From: Microcaldota archaeon
Lineage (GTDB): Archaea; Micrarchaeota; Micrarchaeia; Anstonellales; Bilamarchaeaceae
Assembly (NCBI GenBank): GCA_016932815.1
Contig: JAFGCC010000019.1
Coordinates: 1 to 44,189 of the forward strand
Direction: 5' to 3'
DNA: 44,189 bases
The translations under genes were made by a program, and so were the position numbers. Positions 30,747-38,364 of the stretch are shown here, piece by piece. Positions within the stretch are counted from its first letter, which is position 1; each line of letters starts with the position of its first letter. The notes under the pieces are model-generated. The model was not told the DNA's origin, did not search any database, and saw only the letters and a list, made by a program, of their open reading frames with translations.

Positions 30747-31892
30747 TTATGCAGGCCTCTTGCCGCCCTTTTTCATCTTCATAGTTTTCTTTGCGGGCTT
30801 TGCATCGGAGCCTTCCATGTAAAGAGTCCTTGTGGGGAAGGGTATTGAGATTCCTTTCTTTGCAAAGGTGTAGTAAACCTGCCTGGTTAGTTCGCCCTGG
30901 AGCGCGAAGCGGTCCCCGTAAACCGGGATTTTCACAACCACTTTGTACTCCACCGCGCTATCTAGGAAGGAATTGGTGCGGATTACCGACTCATCCAAAT
31001 TCACGACCTTGCCGGTTTTCTTCGCAGCAGCCCTGAGCGCTTCCCACAGGGCATCAATTACCTTGTCAGGCTCATCTTCATAGCTTGCGGTAAATGACAT
31101 CGCATAGCCCATCTCCGAATTGGGGTTGAAGTAGTTTATGATTATGCTCTGGGCCATCTTGGAGTTGGGGATATAGACAATGTTGTTGTCCCATGTGCGT
31201 ATCCGGGTGCTCCTCCAGCCCACTTCCTCAATAGTCCCAATCACTTCTGTCCCATCAAGCTTTATGTAGTCTCCGGGCCTAACGGGCCTGTCTGCTAGGA
31301 GGTGCACTCCCGCAAAGAAGTTGGCCAGGGTTTCCTGGAGGGCAAGGGCGATTGCAAGGCTTCCAACCCCCAAAGCCGCAACGAACGCGGTTATCTCTAT
31401 CCCCATCTGCCCCAATAAAACGATTATTCCAAAAATGTAGATCAAAGAGCGCCCGATTTTTGCAAAGAGGGGGAAAATCTCGTCATCGAATTTGCTGTCG
31501 GTCTTGGGCGCAACCTCCTCCCCGTACCATCTCATGAATGCGGCAAACGTCTTGTCCACCGCGTAAGTTGCCGCCAGTATGAAAAGCAGGGTAAATACCG
31601 TGGAAGTGCTGTATTCAAAGAGCATGAACCCCGCGTAGAACGTCTGCATGGATATGAATACCGCAAGCAGGATTGAGAGTATCTTGAGCGGCCTCCTAAG
31701 CCCGCTTATTAGGTAGTCATCCAGGCGCGTCTTAGTCTTCTTTGTGAGCATTTTCGCAGTGGAAAAGAGCGCCATCACCACGCTGTAAAAGAGCGCGGAC
31801 AATACTGCCGAGGAAACAAGGGTAATTCCCAGCTCCCCGCCGGGCACCATTGAGATGTATTCTTCGAGCATTATCGGGAGTTCGTTGATCAT
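30747..31892 (-). CDS. MscS-family mechanosensitive channel
   Basis: The 381-residue protein has three or four N-terminal helices, then the pore-lining TM3 (FVAALGVGSLAIALALQETLANFFAGV) and the beta domain (RPVRPGDYIKLDGTEVIGTIEEVGWRSTRIRTWDNNIVYIPNS). A C-terminal alpha-beta cage and a short Lys-rich tail complete the MscS plan. It releases solutes upon hypo-osmotic shock. Its upstream region shares an AT-rich promoter with glyA. Confidence 0.93.
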   Translation of the reverse strand: MINELPIMLEEYISMVPGGELGITLVSSAVLSALFYSVVMALFSTAKMLTKKTKTRLDDYLISGLRRPLKILSILLAVFISMQTFYAGFMLFEYSTSTVFTLLFILAATYAVDKTFAAFMRWYGEEVAPKTDSKFDDEIFPLFAKIGRSLIYIFGIIVLLGQMGIEITAFVAALGVGSLAIALALQETLANFFAGVHLLADRPVRPGDYIKLDGTEVIGTIEEVGWRSTRIRTWDNNIVYIPNSKMAQSIIINYFNPNSEMGYAMSFTASYEDEPDKVIDALWEALRAAAKKTGKVVNLDESVIRTNSFLDSAVEYKVVVKIPVYGDRFALQGELTRQVYYTFAKKGISIPFPTRTLYMEGSDAKPAKKTMKMKKGGKRPA

Positions 31893-31913
31893 GTTGGAAA
31901 GTTGCCCATCACT

Positions 31914-31926
31914 CTTTAAATATTTA
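31914..31926. promoter_or_regulatory. Divergent TATA region for mscS and glyA
   Basis: CTTTAAATATTTA is near-palindromic. It lies about 30 bases from the glyA ATG (31956) and about 22-34 from the mscS ATG (31892). GGGAGGA also precedes the glyA ATG. Confidence 0.55.
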
Positions 31927-31955
31927 ATGGGAGAATTTGCAACGGGAGGATTTTT

Positions 31956-33194
31956 ATGGCACTAAAGGAGAAAGACCCCGAGGTATTCTCGCTTATTGAG
32001 AAGGAGCTGCAGCGGCAGAGGGACATGGTAGCCCTGATTGCATCGGAGAATTACGCACCCGAAGAAGTTCTCGAGGCAACCGGCTCGGTCTTGACCAACA
32101 AGTATTCCGAAGGATACCCCGGAAAGAGGTATTATGCGGGCAACGAGTTCATAGACCAGATTGAAACGATTGCAATAGAGAGGGCTAAAAAGCTCTTTGG
32201 GATGCCTTGCGCGAACGTGCAGGCGCATTCGGGCTCTTCTGCCAATTTCGAGGCATACCGCGCAATCATGGAGGACGGGGACACATTCATGGGCATGCGC
32301 CTGGACCAGGGAGGGCACCTAACGCATGGGAGCCCGGTAAATTTTTCGGGGCAGATTTACAAGGTGGTAAGCTATTCTGTCGAGCAGGATACGGAAGTGA
32401 TTGATTACGATAAGCTCATGGAGCAGGCAAAAGAGGCGAAGCCGAAAATGATAGTATGCGGCTATACGGCATATCCGCGGACTGTGGAATTCGGCAAGTT
32501 CCGCGAGATTGCAGATGCCTGCGGGGCATCGCTCCTCTGCGACATAAGCCACATTGCGGGGCTAATAGCAGGAGGTGCGCACATGCCCGCTGGCCCGTAT
32601 GCCGACGTGATTACCACGACCACGCACAAGAGCCTCCGCGGCCCGCGCGGCGCAATCATCCTGGCAAAAGAGGAATTGTGCAAGGCGGTAAACAAGGGGG
32701 TATTCCCAGGTTCGCAGGGGGGCCCGCTTGAGCACGTGATTGCCGCAAAGGCGGTCTGCTTCCAGAATGCAATGCAGCCGGAGTTCAAAGAATACGCGGC
32801 GCAGATAGTAAAGAATGCAAAAGCTCTTGCAAAGGCAATAAACGACCATGGCTTCCGCCTGGTTTCAGGAGGCACCGATAACCATCTTATCCTCGTGGAC
32901 GTGAAATCCAAGGGGATAAACGGGAAGGTTGCGCAGGACTCGCTTGAATTGGCGGGAATAATCTGCAACCGCAACACGATTCCCTATGATACGGAGAAGC
33001 CGTTTATAGGAAGCGGAATCCGCCTGGGCACCCCAGCAGTTACAACCCGAGGGATGAAGGAGGCGGAAATGAAGGAGATTGCAGACCTCTTTGCAAAGGC
33101 GCTTGAGAACACAGAAAATGAGGATGCATTGAGCAAGGTGAGGGCAGAAGCAAAGCAGCTAATGGACAAGTTTCCGCTGTATCCGAACCTTTGA
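31956..33194 (+). CDS. glyA: Serine hydroxymethyltransferase
   Basis: It is PLP-dependent and interconverts serine and glycine while making 5,10-methylene-THF. The 412-residue protein has RQRDMVALIASENYAPEEV, NKYSEGYPGKRYYAG, NVQAHSGSSAN, DISHIAGLIAGG, the PLP-lysine motif TTTHKSLRGPRG and SGIRLGTPAVTTRGM. These are close to bacterial-type GlyA and consistent with folate use. folD follows after 14 bases. Confidence 0.97.
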   Translation: MALKEKDPEVFSLIEKELQRQRDMVALIASENYAPEEVLEATGSVLTNKYSEGYPGKRYYAGNEFIDQIETIAIERAKKLFGMPCANVQAHSGSSANFEAYRAIMEDGDTFMGMRLDQGGHLTHGSPVNFSGQIYKVVSYSVEQDTEVIDYDKLMEQAKEAKPKMIVCGYTAYPRTVEFGKFREIADACGASLLCDISHIAGLIAGGAHMPAGPYADVITTTTHKSLRGPRGAIILAKEELCKAVNKGVFPGSQGGPLEHVIAAKAVCFQNAMQPEFKEYAAQIVKNAKALAKAINDHGFRLVSGGTDNHLILVDVKSKGINGKVAQDSLELAGIICNRNTIPYDTEKPFIGSGIRLGTPAVTTRGMKEAEMKEIADLFAKALENTENEDALSKVRAEAKQLMDKFPLYPNL

Positions 33195-33208
33195 AACGGG
33201 TGCGCCAA

Positions 33209-34042
33209 ATGATTCTGGAAGGCCCTCCGGTTGCGCAGAAAATACTTTCGGAAGTGAAAGCTGGGGTTCGGGAGCTTGGCTTCTCCCCCGGCCTTGCGAT
33301 AATCCGCGTGGGGGAAGACCCCGCGTCCAGGACGTATGTGGGGACTAAGCTAAAGCGCGCAAAAGAGTGCGGGATAACCGGGGTTGAGCACCATTTGCCC
33401 GCAGACGCTACGCAGGAGGAAATCGCGGTGCTAATAGAAGAGCTCAATTCGGATGATTCGGTTTCCGGGATGATTCTCCAGCTCCCGATTCCAAAGCACC
33501 TCAATCCCGCTCCACTGCTTGAGCTTATTTCCCCAAAGAAGGACGCGGACGGGTTGCACCCCTGCTCCCTGGGAAGATTGTTTGAAGGCAGCCCCGGGTT
33601 CGTTCCCGCAACGCCCCAGGGGGTAATGGAGATGCTTGAATTCTACAAGGTTCCCATCTCCGGCAAGAATGCGGTTGTAGTAGGGCGCAGCAGCATGGTC
33701 GGAAAGCCCATGGCCGCCCTTCTCTTGAATGCGAATGCGACCGTTGAAATCTGCCACAGCAGGACGGATGATTTGGGAGAGCACACAAAGCGCGCGGACA
33801 TACTAATTGTTGCAGTAGGGAAGGCAAACCTGATTAGCGCGGACATGGTAAAAGAGGGCGCATCCGTAGTTGATGTGGGCATGAACCGCAATGAGGAAGG
33901 GAAACTGTGCGGGGACGTTGATTTTGAAAACGTAATAAAGAAGGCGAGCGCTTCCCCTGTTCCAAAGGGAGTAGGTCCGCTCACAGTTGCCTGCTTAATG
34001 AAGAACGTGTTGGCTGCGGCGCAAAAATCCGCTTCGGATTAG
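33209..34042 (+). CDS. folD: Methylene-THF dehydrogenase / methenyl-THF cyclohydrolase
   Basis: It oxidises 5,10-methylene-THF to 10-formyl-THF in two steps with NAD(P). The 277-residue protein starts at the ATG at 33209. It has RVGEDPASRTYVGTKLKRAKE (Tyr and Lys of the active site), ILQLPIPKHLN, KDADGLHP, TPQGVMEML, GRSSMVGKPMAALLL (nucleotide site), VDVGMNRN and GVGPLTVACLMKN. It forms an operon with glyA and supplies one-carbon units for PurN. The TTG at 33191 overlaps the glyA stop and is rejected. Confidence 0.96.
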   Translation: MILEGPPVAQKILSEVKAGVRELGFSPGLAIIRVGEDPASRTYVGTKLKRAKECGITGVEHHLPADATQEEIAVLIEELNSDDSVSGMILQLPIPKHLNPAPLLELISPKKDADGLHPCSLGRLFEGSPGFVPATPQGVMEMLEFYKVPISGKNAVVVGRSSMVGKPMAALLLNANATVEICHSRTDDLGEHTKRADILIVAVGKANLISADMVKEGASVVDVGMNRNEEGKLCGDVDFENVIKKASASPVPKGVGPLTVACLMKNVLAAAQKSASD

Positions 34043-34058
34043 AAGGTTCTTTCGCCCT

Positions 34059-35771
34059 TTATTTTATGGCTTTCATCGCCTGCCTGCAGGCTTTTAGCCT
34101 CACGGCCGTTAGTTTGTTCGGCACTACTCCAAGCTCCCTGCGGAAGCCCATGTTGGTTGCAAGCAGCCTCGCTATTTTGCGATACTCCGCTGCGGGTGCG
34201 CCAGGGAAAACTTCAACCTCAACTGCCCTCGCCCTCTTAGGATGCATGTCGAACCCGATTAGCGAACAGGCCCTGCCAGAGTGCAAAACCTCGACCACAA
34301 ACGGGTCTCCTGCAATCACTTCCAGGTTGGGGAAGAACCTTGCACGCAATTCCCTCCCGATTCCTTCGGGAACGTCCATGCCCTCAAACTGCCGGGTTAT
34401 TCCGGAGCCGCCTTCATCATAAAGCGCCTTCTCCAGTTCGGGAATGAGCACTCTTCCTTTTACCTTGCCCATGGAAAATAGCCCCACGTTGATTTCCCTT
34501 GTGAGCTTATTGCTCATGCGCCCGACATCCTCTGCTGCCACCCCGTAGGATTCTAAGGTTTCGGAATCAGGGGATTCCACTCTCAGGCTGCCGCTTTCCT
34601 TGAATATGAACCCGTTAAGCTCCATCGCCTCCAGGAAGGCCTCGGTTAATGAGTATCTCTTGCTGTGCGTAGTGATTATGCTAAGTTCCGGGTGTTCTGC
34701 GTAGAGCTCGCGTATCTTCCTAAAGAGCACGTTGATTCCTACTCCGCCTAGGCGGTGGAGCCCGTGGACCAGAACGGTTCCGCATCCTGGGATTTCCTGC
34801 CCTTCGCCCCTCCTAAAAGGGTTCATGGGAACGTGCGTTGCGCTCATGTTAATCTCCCCCTCCTTTGCAGCAACGGAGACTATGTCAGGGTAGAGTGAAA
34901 CGCAGGAAACGAGTTTTTCAAGGAGGTCCCCAAAGCAGCGCCCGATGGCTATTATCTCCCTGGAAGCAGAGAGGTGGCGCAGCCTCTCGCTTATCGCCCT
35001 GCTGATTGCCTCGGACTTCTCCCCGCGCTGGATTGCAAGTTCCACCGCCTGGTCCCTGCTTAGCCCACGCGTTTGCTGGTATGCAAACCAGAGCTTTTCG
35101 CTTGATTCAATATGCCGCATGACAGTAGAGCCGTGTATTCCTATTGTATTGCCCAGGGAAACGAAATTGGGGGCGCTCCCTGAGCGCATTATCTCCCTTA
35201 GGATGATGTCCTCGTATCTCTTTTGGACTACTTCCTTTGCGTATTCCGGAAGGTTGGCAGTCCATGCTCCCACCGAACATCTTTCTAGGAATTCCTTCTC
35301 GCCAAGGGATTCTAGCCAGTTCTTCGCCCGCTCCTCCATCTTCATTTTGACTTCCGGATTGGCCCTGGCACGCCTGTGCACCGTAGTATTTTTTATCCCG
35401 AGGATGGCCCCCAGATTGGTTCCATCGGGGACTCCGTCGTACCTTTCTATCTCCTCTAGGAGTATGGAATCGAGCCTGCTCCTGAGCATCCCCTTTGAAT
35501 CTTCTGACAGGTTCGACCAGACTACACTCGAGTAGGCCTTTAGGAATTCCGGTTTACCCAGGCCGGCTATCCACTCTTGTGTCTTAGCCTCCATCTTCAT
35601 TCCGACTTCCGCATCCTCCCTGCAAAGCTTGTTTACCGTGCTCCAGTTGATCTTAATCGGGGGGGTTCCCTTCAATAGCTCCCTGGCAAGGGCCCTGGCA
35701 GCCGGGATTCCATCGAATCCGCCAATTGCGAGCATGACTGCTTCTTTGAGTATTGGATCGTTATAGCGCAT
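34059..35771 (-). CDS. Unknown protein with tandem HTH-like repeats, 570 residues
   Basis: No family recognised. The N-terminal third holds a tandem repeat of about 85 residues: unit 1 about 41-110 (WSTVNKLCREDAEVGMKM to LLEEIERY), unit 2 about 126-196 (NTTVHRRARANPEVKMKM to ILREIMRS), and a partial third (STVMRHIESSEKLWF, 215-229). Each unit starts with an HTH-like S/TTVxR helix and has an MKMEE..W..LG..EFL core. The remaining 340 residues are mixed alpha-beta (HGLHRLGGVGINVLF; LSIITTHSKRYSLTEAF; ARAVEVEVFPG) with no motif I can name. It may be a DNA-binding regulator or recombination-type protein. A TTTTTAAAG TATA box lies about 30 bases upstream. Confidence 0.7.
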   Translation of the reverse strand: MRYNDPILKEAVMLAIGGFDGIPAARALARELLKGTPPIKINWSTVNKLCREDAEVGMKMEAKTQEWIAGLGKPEFLKAYSSVVWSNLSEDSKGMLRSRLDSILLEEIERYDGVPDGTNLGAILGIKNTTVHRRARANPEVKMKMEERAKNWLESLGEKEFLERCSVGAWTANLPEYAKEVVQKRYEDIILREIMRSGSAPNFVSLGNTIGIHGSTVMRHIESSEKLWFAYQQTRGLSRDQAVELAIQRGEKSEAISRAISERLRHLSASREIIAIGRCFGDLLEKLVSCVSLYPDIVSVAAKEGEINMSATHVPMNPFRRGEGQEIPGCGTVLVHGLHRLGGVGINVLFRKIRELYAEHPELSIITTHSKRYSLTEAFLEAMELNGFIFKESGSLRVESPDSETLESYGVAAEDVGRMSNKLTREINVGLFSMGKVKGRVLIPELEKALYDEGGSGITRQFEGMDVPEGIGRELRARFFPNLEVIAGDPFVVEVLHSGRACSLIGFDMHPKRARAVEVEVFPGAPAAEYRKIARLLATNMGFRRELGVVPNKLTAVRLKACRQAMKAIK

Positions 35772-35835
35772 GGGGGTTATAGTGTTAAAATCTCTTTAAA
35801 AATGTAACTATATCCTGGCCGAGGGAACGGATTCC

Positions 35836-35868
35836 GGAGGTTTATGTAACCATGGTTACAACCCCTCC
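35836..35868. promoter_or_regulatory. Symmetric palindrome between flavin reductase and the 570-residue gene
   Basis: GTAACCATGGTTAC (35846-35859) is a perfect 14-bp palindrome flanked nearly symmetrically by GGAGG (35836-35840) and CCTCC (35864-35868). It lies upstream of the TATA box of the 570-residue gene and downstream of the flavin reductase stop, so it may be an operator or a terminator hairpin. Confidence 0.4.
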
Positions 35869-35887
35869 CGCTCCCCCGCCGTTTCAT

Positions 35888-36373
35888 TCAAACTTCAATC
35901 CATTCTTCTCCTGCCTGGTACATCCCCTTCTCTTTAGCCCGCTTAACGACATTCACCGCTTCCCCAACGAAGAGAAAATGGTCCCCGGTTTCAAAAGTAT
36001 CAACAAGCCTGCACTCGATTCCCACAGGAGAATCCCCAATCATGGGGCAGTCTATTTTTTCCGCCTCAACCTTCTCCAAGTTAACCTCGGAGAACTTGTC
36101 CATCTGCGCACCGGTATGCGTGCCGCAGAACAGCGTATCTTCGCGCATCTTAGGCGAAACAAGGTTTATCCCAAAGCACTTGCCTTCCTCAATCAGTGAA
36201 TATGTGAGCCTGCTCTTTACGACCGATATCCCAAACAAGGGAGGGTTCCCAGATAGCGGGAAGCACCACGCCGCCGTCATTACATTATCCTTTTTCTTCC
36301 CAGAAGAATCCTCCCCCCTGCTGGTAATTAGCACAATCCGCACAGGGTACAAAAGCCTGTATAGTTTTTCCAT
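35888..36373 (-). CDS. Flavin reductase-like FMN-binding protein
   Basis: The 161-residue protein has a split-barrel flavin reductase fold: YPVRIVLITSR, NVMTAAWCFPLSGNPPLFGISV (FMN phosphate region), SRLTYSLIEEGKCFGINLVSP, then FCGTHTGAQMDKF and a C-terminal DHFLFVGEAVNV strand. Family members reduce FMN or bind it for other oxidoreductases. No partner enzyme is in the window. It is downstream of SRP RNA on the same strand, 86 bases away. Confidence 0.85.
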   Translation of the reverse strand: MEKLYRLLYPVRIVLITSRGEDSSGKKKDNVMTAAWCFPLSGNPPLFGISVVKSRLTYSLIEEGKCFGINLVSPKMREDTLFCGTHTGAQMDKFSEVNLEKVEAEKIDCPMIGDSPVGIECRLVDTFETGDHFLFVGEAVNVVKRAKEKGMYQAGEEWIEV

Positions 36374-36459
36374 CGCCCCATATCCGCGGAGAACAAATTA
36401 AACGTTTCCTTTTCCCAAGAGCATCTCCTGCCCCCGCTTCCTTCTTTTGGTAAAATGAG

Positions 36460-36721
36460 TGGTGGGCATCCCGGATTGCAATCCATCTCCCATGCGGAGC
36501 CATCGCCATCAGCTCCACCTCCGGTCCTTCAAGCATGGCGCAGAGCGCTTATGGCTGCTCCTTCCGGCCTGACCAGGTTCGCACAAAGCCACCATCCTGA
36601 TGGGGAAGGCTTCGACGCCTAAGACAACGGACGCATGAAAAACAAACCACGCACCGGGGCTTCGACCCGCCTAAAGGGGATTTGCGGCAAAAGGGACCCC
36701 TGGCCCCCATCTAGCCCACCA
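36460..36721 (-). ncRNA. Signal recognition particle (7S) RNA
   Basis: On the minus strand the conserved SRP54-binding helix 8 is present (ACCTGGTCAGGCCGGAAGG followed by AGCAGCC). The ends pair: TGGTGGGC at the 5' end (36714-36721) with GCCCACCA at the 3' end (36460-36467). The Alu-type 5' region carries GGGCTAGATGGGGGCC and a matching GCGGGTCGAAGCCCC. Length is about 262 bases, near the archaeal norm of about 300. A TTTAAA TATA box (36744-36749) lies about 25 bases upstream. Ends are estimated to within a few bases. Confidence 0.93.
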
Positions 36722-36784
36722 AGGATGATTAGCGTTCTCCCAGTTTAAAAATGTTGACTTAATTCGGATTCTCCCAAAACACGC

Positions 36785-37348
36785 TCACATATACCGTGCG
36801 CGAGCCTCAATCTCCCCTATTTTTTTGAGAACGGACTTGCTTCCCGCAAACTCAGCAGAATACCCTTCCAAAAACTTCTTCCCGGCAGGGCTCTCCGCCC
36901 CCCCAAGCGAGCGCACCATGGTAATTACATCATCCGCAAAGTCCTCAACCTTCCGCGAAGAAAACCCAAGCCCAAAATCAATTACGTGTATCTTCCCAGC
37001 CCCATCCACAATCAAATTATAAGAAGTAAAATCCCCGTGCACGATTCCCCCAGAATGCAGTTTCCCAAGAATGCGCCCCGCACCCATTACTTCCGAAGCA
37101 GAATCCGAAAGCTTCCGCCCAAGAACCTTCCCAATAACAATATAATCCGCACCAACCGCATAAACAACGGGACACAAAACCCCAAGGGATTTAGCCTTGT
37201 GCAAAAGCCTCGCTTCCCTCCGGGTGCGCCCCAAGCGTATCTCCGAATCAATCTCCGCAATCCGGTATCCCTTCTTCCGCCTCTCCTTCCTAAAGCACGC
37301 ATGCCCCAAAAATTCAACTTCAACAAGTTCAGCTTCTGCTCCCCTCAT
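36785..37348 (-). CDS. bud32: KEOPS complex kinase/ATPase Bud32
   Basis: Bud32 works in KEOPS to make t6A37 in ANN-decoding tRNAs. The 187-residue protein has the small kinase core: KKGYRIAEIDSEIRLGRTRREARLL, YIVIGKVLGRKLSD, LHSGGIVHGDFTSYNLIVD (catalytic loop HGDxxxxN) and HVIDFGLGFSS (DFG). It ends with a basic ARARYM tail, matching stand-alone Bud32 rather than a Kae1 fusion. Kae1 is not in the window. It is the last gene of the cdc48 operon, 3 bases after the M50 protease gene. Confidence 0.95.
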   Translation of the reverse strand: MRGAEAELVEVEFLGHACFRKERRKKGYRIAEIDSEIRLGRTRREARLLHKAKSLGVLCPVVYAVGADYIVIGKVLGRKLSDSASEVMGAGRILGKLHSGGIVHGDFTSYNLIVDGAGKIHVIDFGLGFSSRKVEDFADDVITMVRSLGGAESPAGKKFLEGYSAEFAGSKSVLKKIGEIEARARYM

Positions 37349-37351
37349 TCC

Positions 37352-37975
37352 TCACACCGTAAAAAAGAGCACAGCCAGTATCCCGCCCAAAAGAACGTAA
37401 ACGACCGGGCTCCACGCCCAAATCTTGCTTCCATCAAGGGGAAAAATCGGAATCATGTTGAACAATCCCAGGAATACGTTTATCCATGCAAGAGAGGAGA
37501 GCAATTCAACCTGCGCCCCCGCACTCCCAACCTCCATCGCAAGGGGCCCGACAAACACATAAGCGATAATCGCGCAAAGCGCAATCAAAAGATTCATGGC
37601 CGGCCCGGCAGCGGAAATTATCCCGTTCTCCTCCCGCGTAATCTGCCTGCCCCACCCGCGGATGTAAACCGCACCCGGGGCAATGAACATAAAGCGCGTA
37701 GGCAATACCGCAAGGATTCCCATGAGCATCAGCCCCTGCGTCCACATCCTAAACTGCGCTAAGTGCCCAAAGTAAATCGCGGTAAATTTGTGCGCCAATT
37801 CATGCAGCACGAACCCTGTCCCAACGACAATCAGGAAGAACGAAGCAAGCTGCACAAAATAAGGAACGTCCGAAAAAGCCTCTCCAACGCCCATGCTGTT
37901 CAAGGATAGCGCAAGCGAAATCGCTATAACCGAAATTAGTATCTCAGTTGCTTCCTGGTTGCTAATGTTAATCAT
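37352..37975 (-). CDS. Site-2 protease-like M50 intramembrane metalloprotease
   Basis: The 207-residue protein has five or six hydrophobic segments. The zinc motif is HELAHK (HExxH) in VVGTGFVLHELAHKFTAIYFG, and the third ligand lies in FNMIPIFPLDGSKIW. The family cleaves membrane-embedded substrates. The protein is short and lacks PDZ or CBS domains. It overlaps the upstream gene by 8 bases and belongs to the cdc48 operon. Confidence 0.9.
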   Translation of the reverse strand: MINISNQEATEILISVIAISLALSLNSMGVGEAFSDVPYFVQLASFFLIVVGTGFVLHELAHKFTAIYFGHLAQFRMWTQGLMLMGILAVLPTRFMFIAPGAVYIRGWGRQITREENGIISAAGPAMNLLIALCAIIAYVFVGPLAMEVGSAGAQVELLSSLAWINVFLGLFNMIPIFPLDGSKIWAWSPVVYVLLGGILAVLFFTV

Positions 37976-38354
37976 TCGAAATAACCTCCCCTTTTTCGTA
38001 CATCAACTTGACCCTCGCTGGTGAAAATAATCCCTCGTAGCTCTTAAGAACCCCTACTGCCTCCCTCCCGCGCGCAAAGCGAACCCTAAGTTCCCCCTCC
38101 ATCCTGCAATCATCCGCAGCGGTCCCCATAATCCCGAACAAGCCCGCAAGAGGCCCTTCTAGGACCTGCACGGTATCCCCCTTCCGAACCCCGCGGACCT
38201 GCGGATACAAGACCACGAAAAGAATGGTAAGCCCCAAAGAGCCCGCAACCATTTTCGCAAGCTCCATAAACCCCAAAGAAGGCACAAGCGCAAAGACTAC
38301 AAGCGAGAGCCCAAAGAGCGCAACGAGCATCTTCCCCCCTTCAACTGCAATCAT
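37968..38354 (-). CDS. Membrane protein with NfeD/KOW-like beta domain
   Basis: From the ATG at 38354 the protein has 128 residues. Two N-terminal transmembrane helices (MLVALFGLSLVVFALVPSLG; MVAGSLGLTILFVVLYPQV) are followed by a small beta domain starting RKGDTVQVLEGPLAGLFGIMG (KOW-like) and ending MYEKGEVIS. NfeD-type or translation-SH3-like folds fit. The ATG at 38390 would overlap cdc48 and is less likely; GAGGGA precedes 38354. Confidence 0.7.
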   Translation of the reverse strand: MIAVEGGKMLVALFGLSLVVFALVPSLGFMELAKMVAGSLGLTILFVVLYPQVRGVRKGDTVQVLEGPLAGLFGIMGTAADDCRMEGELRVRFARGREAVGVLKSYEGLFSPARVKLMYEKGEVISND

Positions 38355-38364
38355 CAGAAATCCC

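Noticed and set aside
36285-36536. Minus-strand open frame of 83 codons
   Set aside because: Its first half lies in the SRP RNA and the rest in the flavin reductase gene in another frame.
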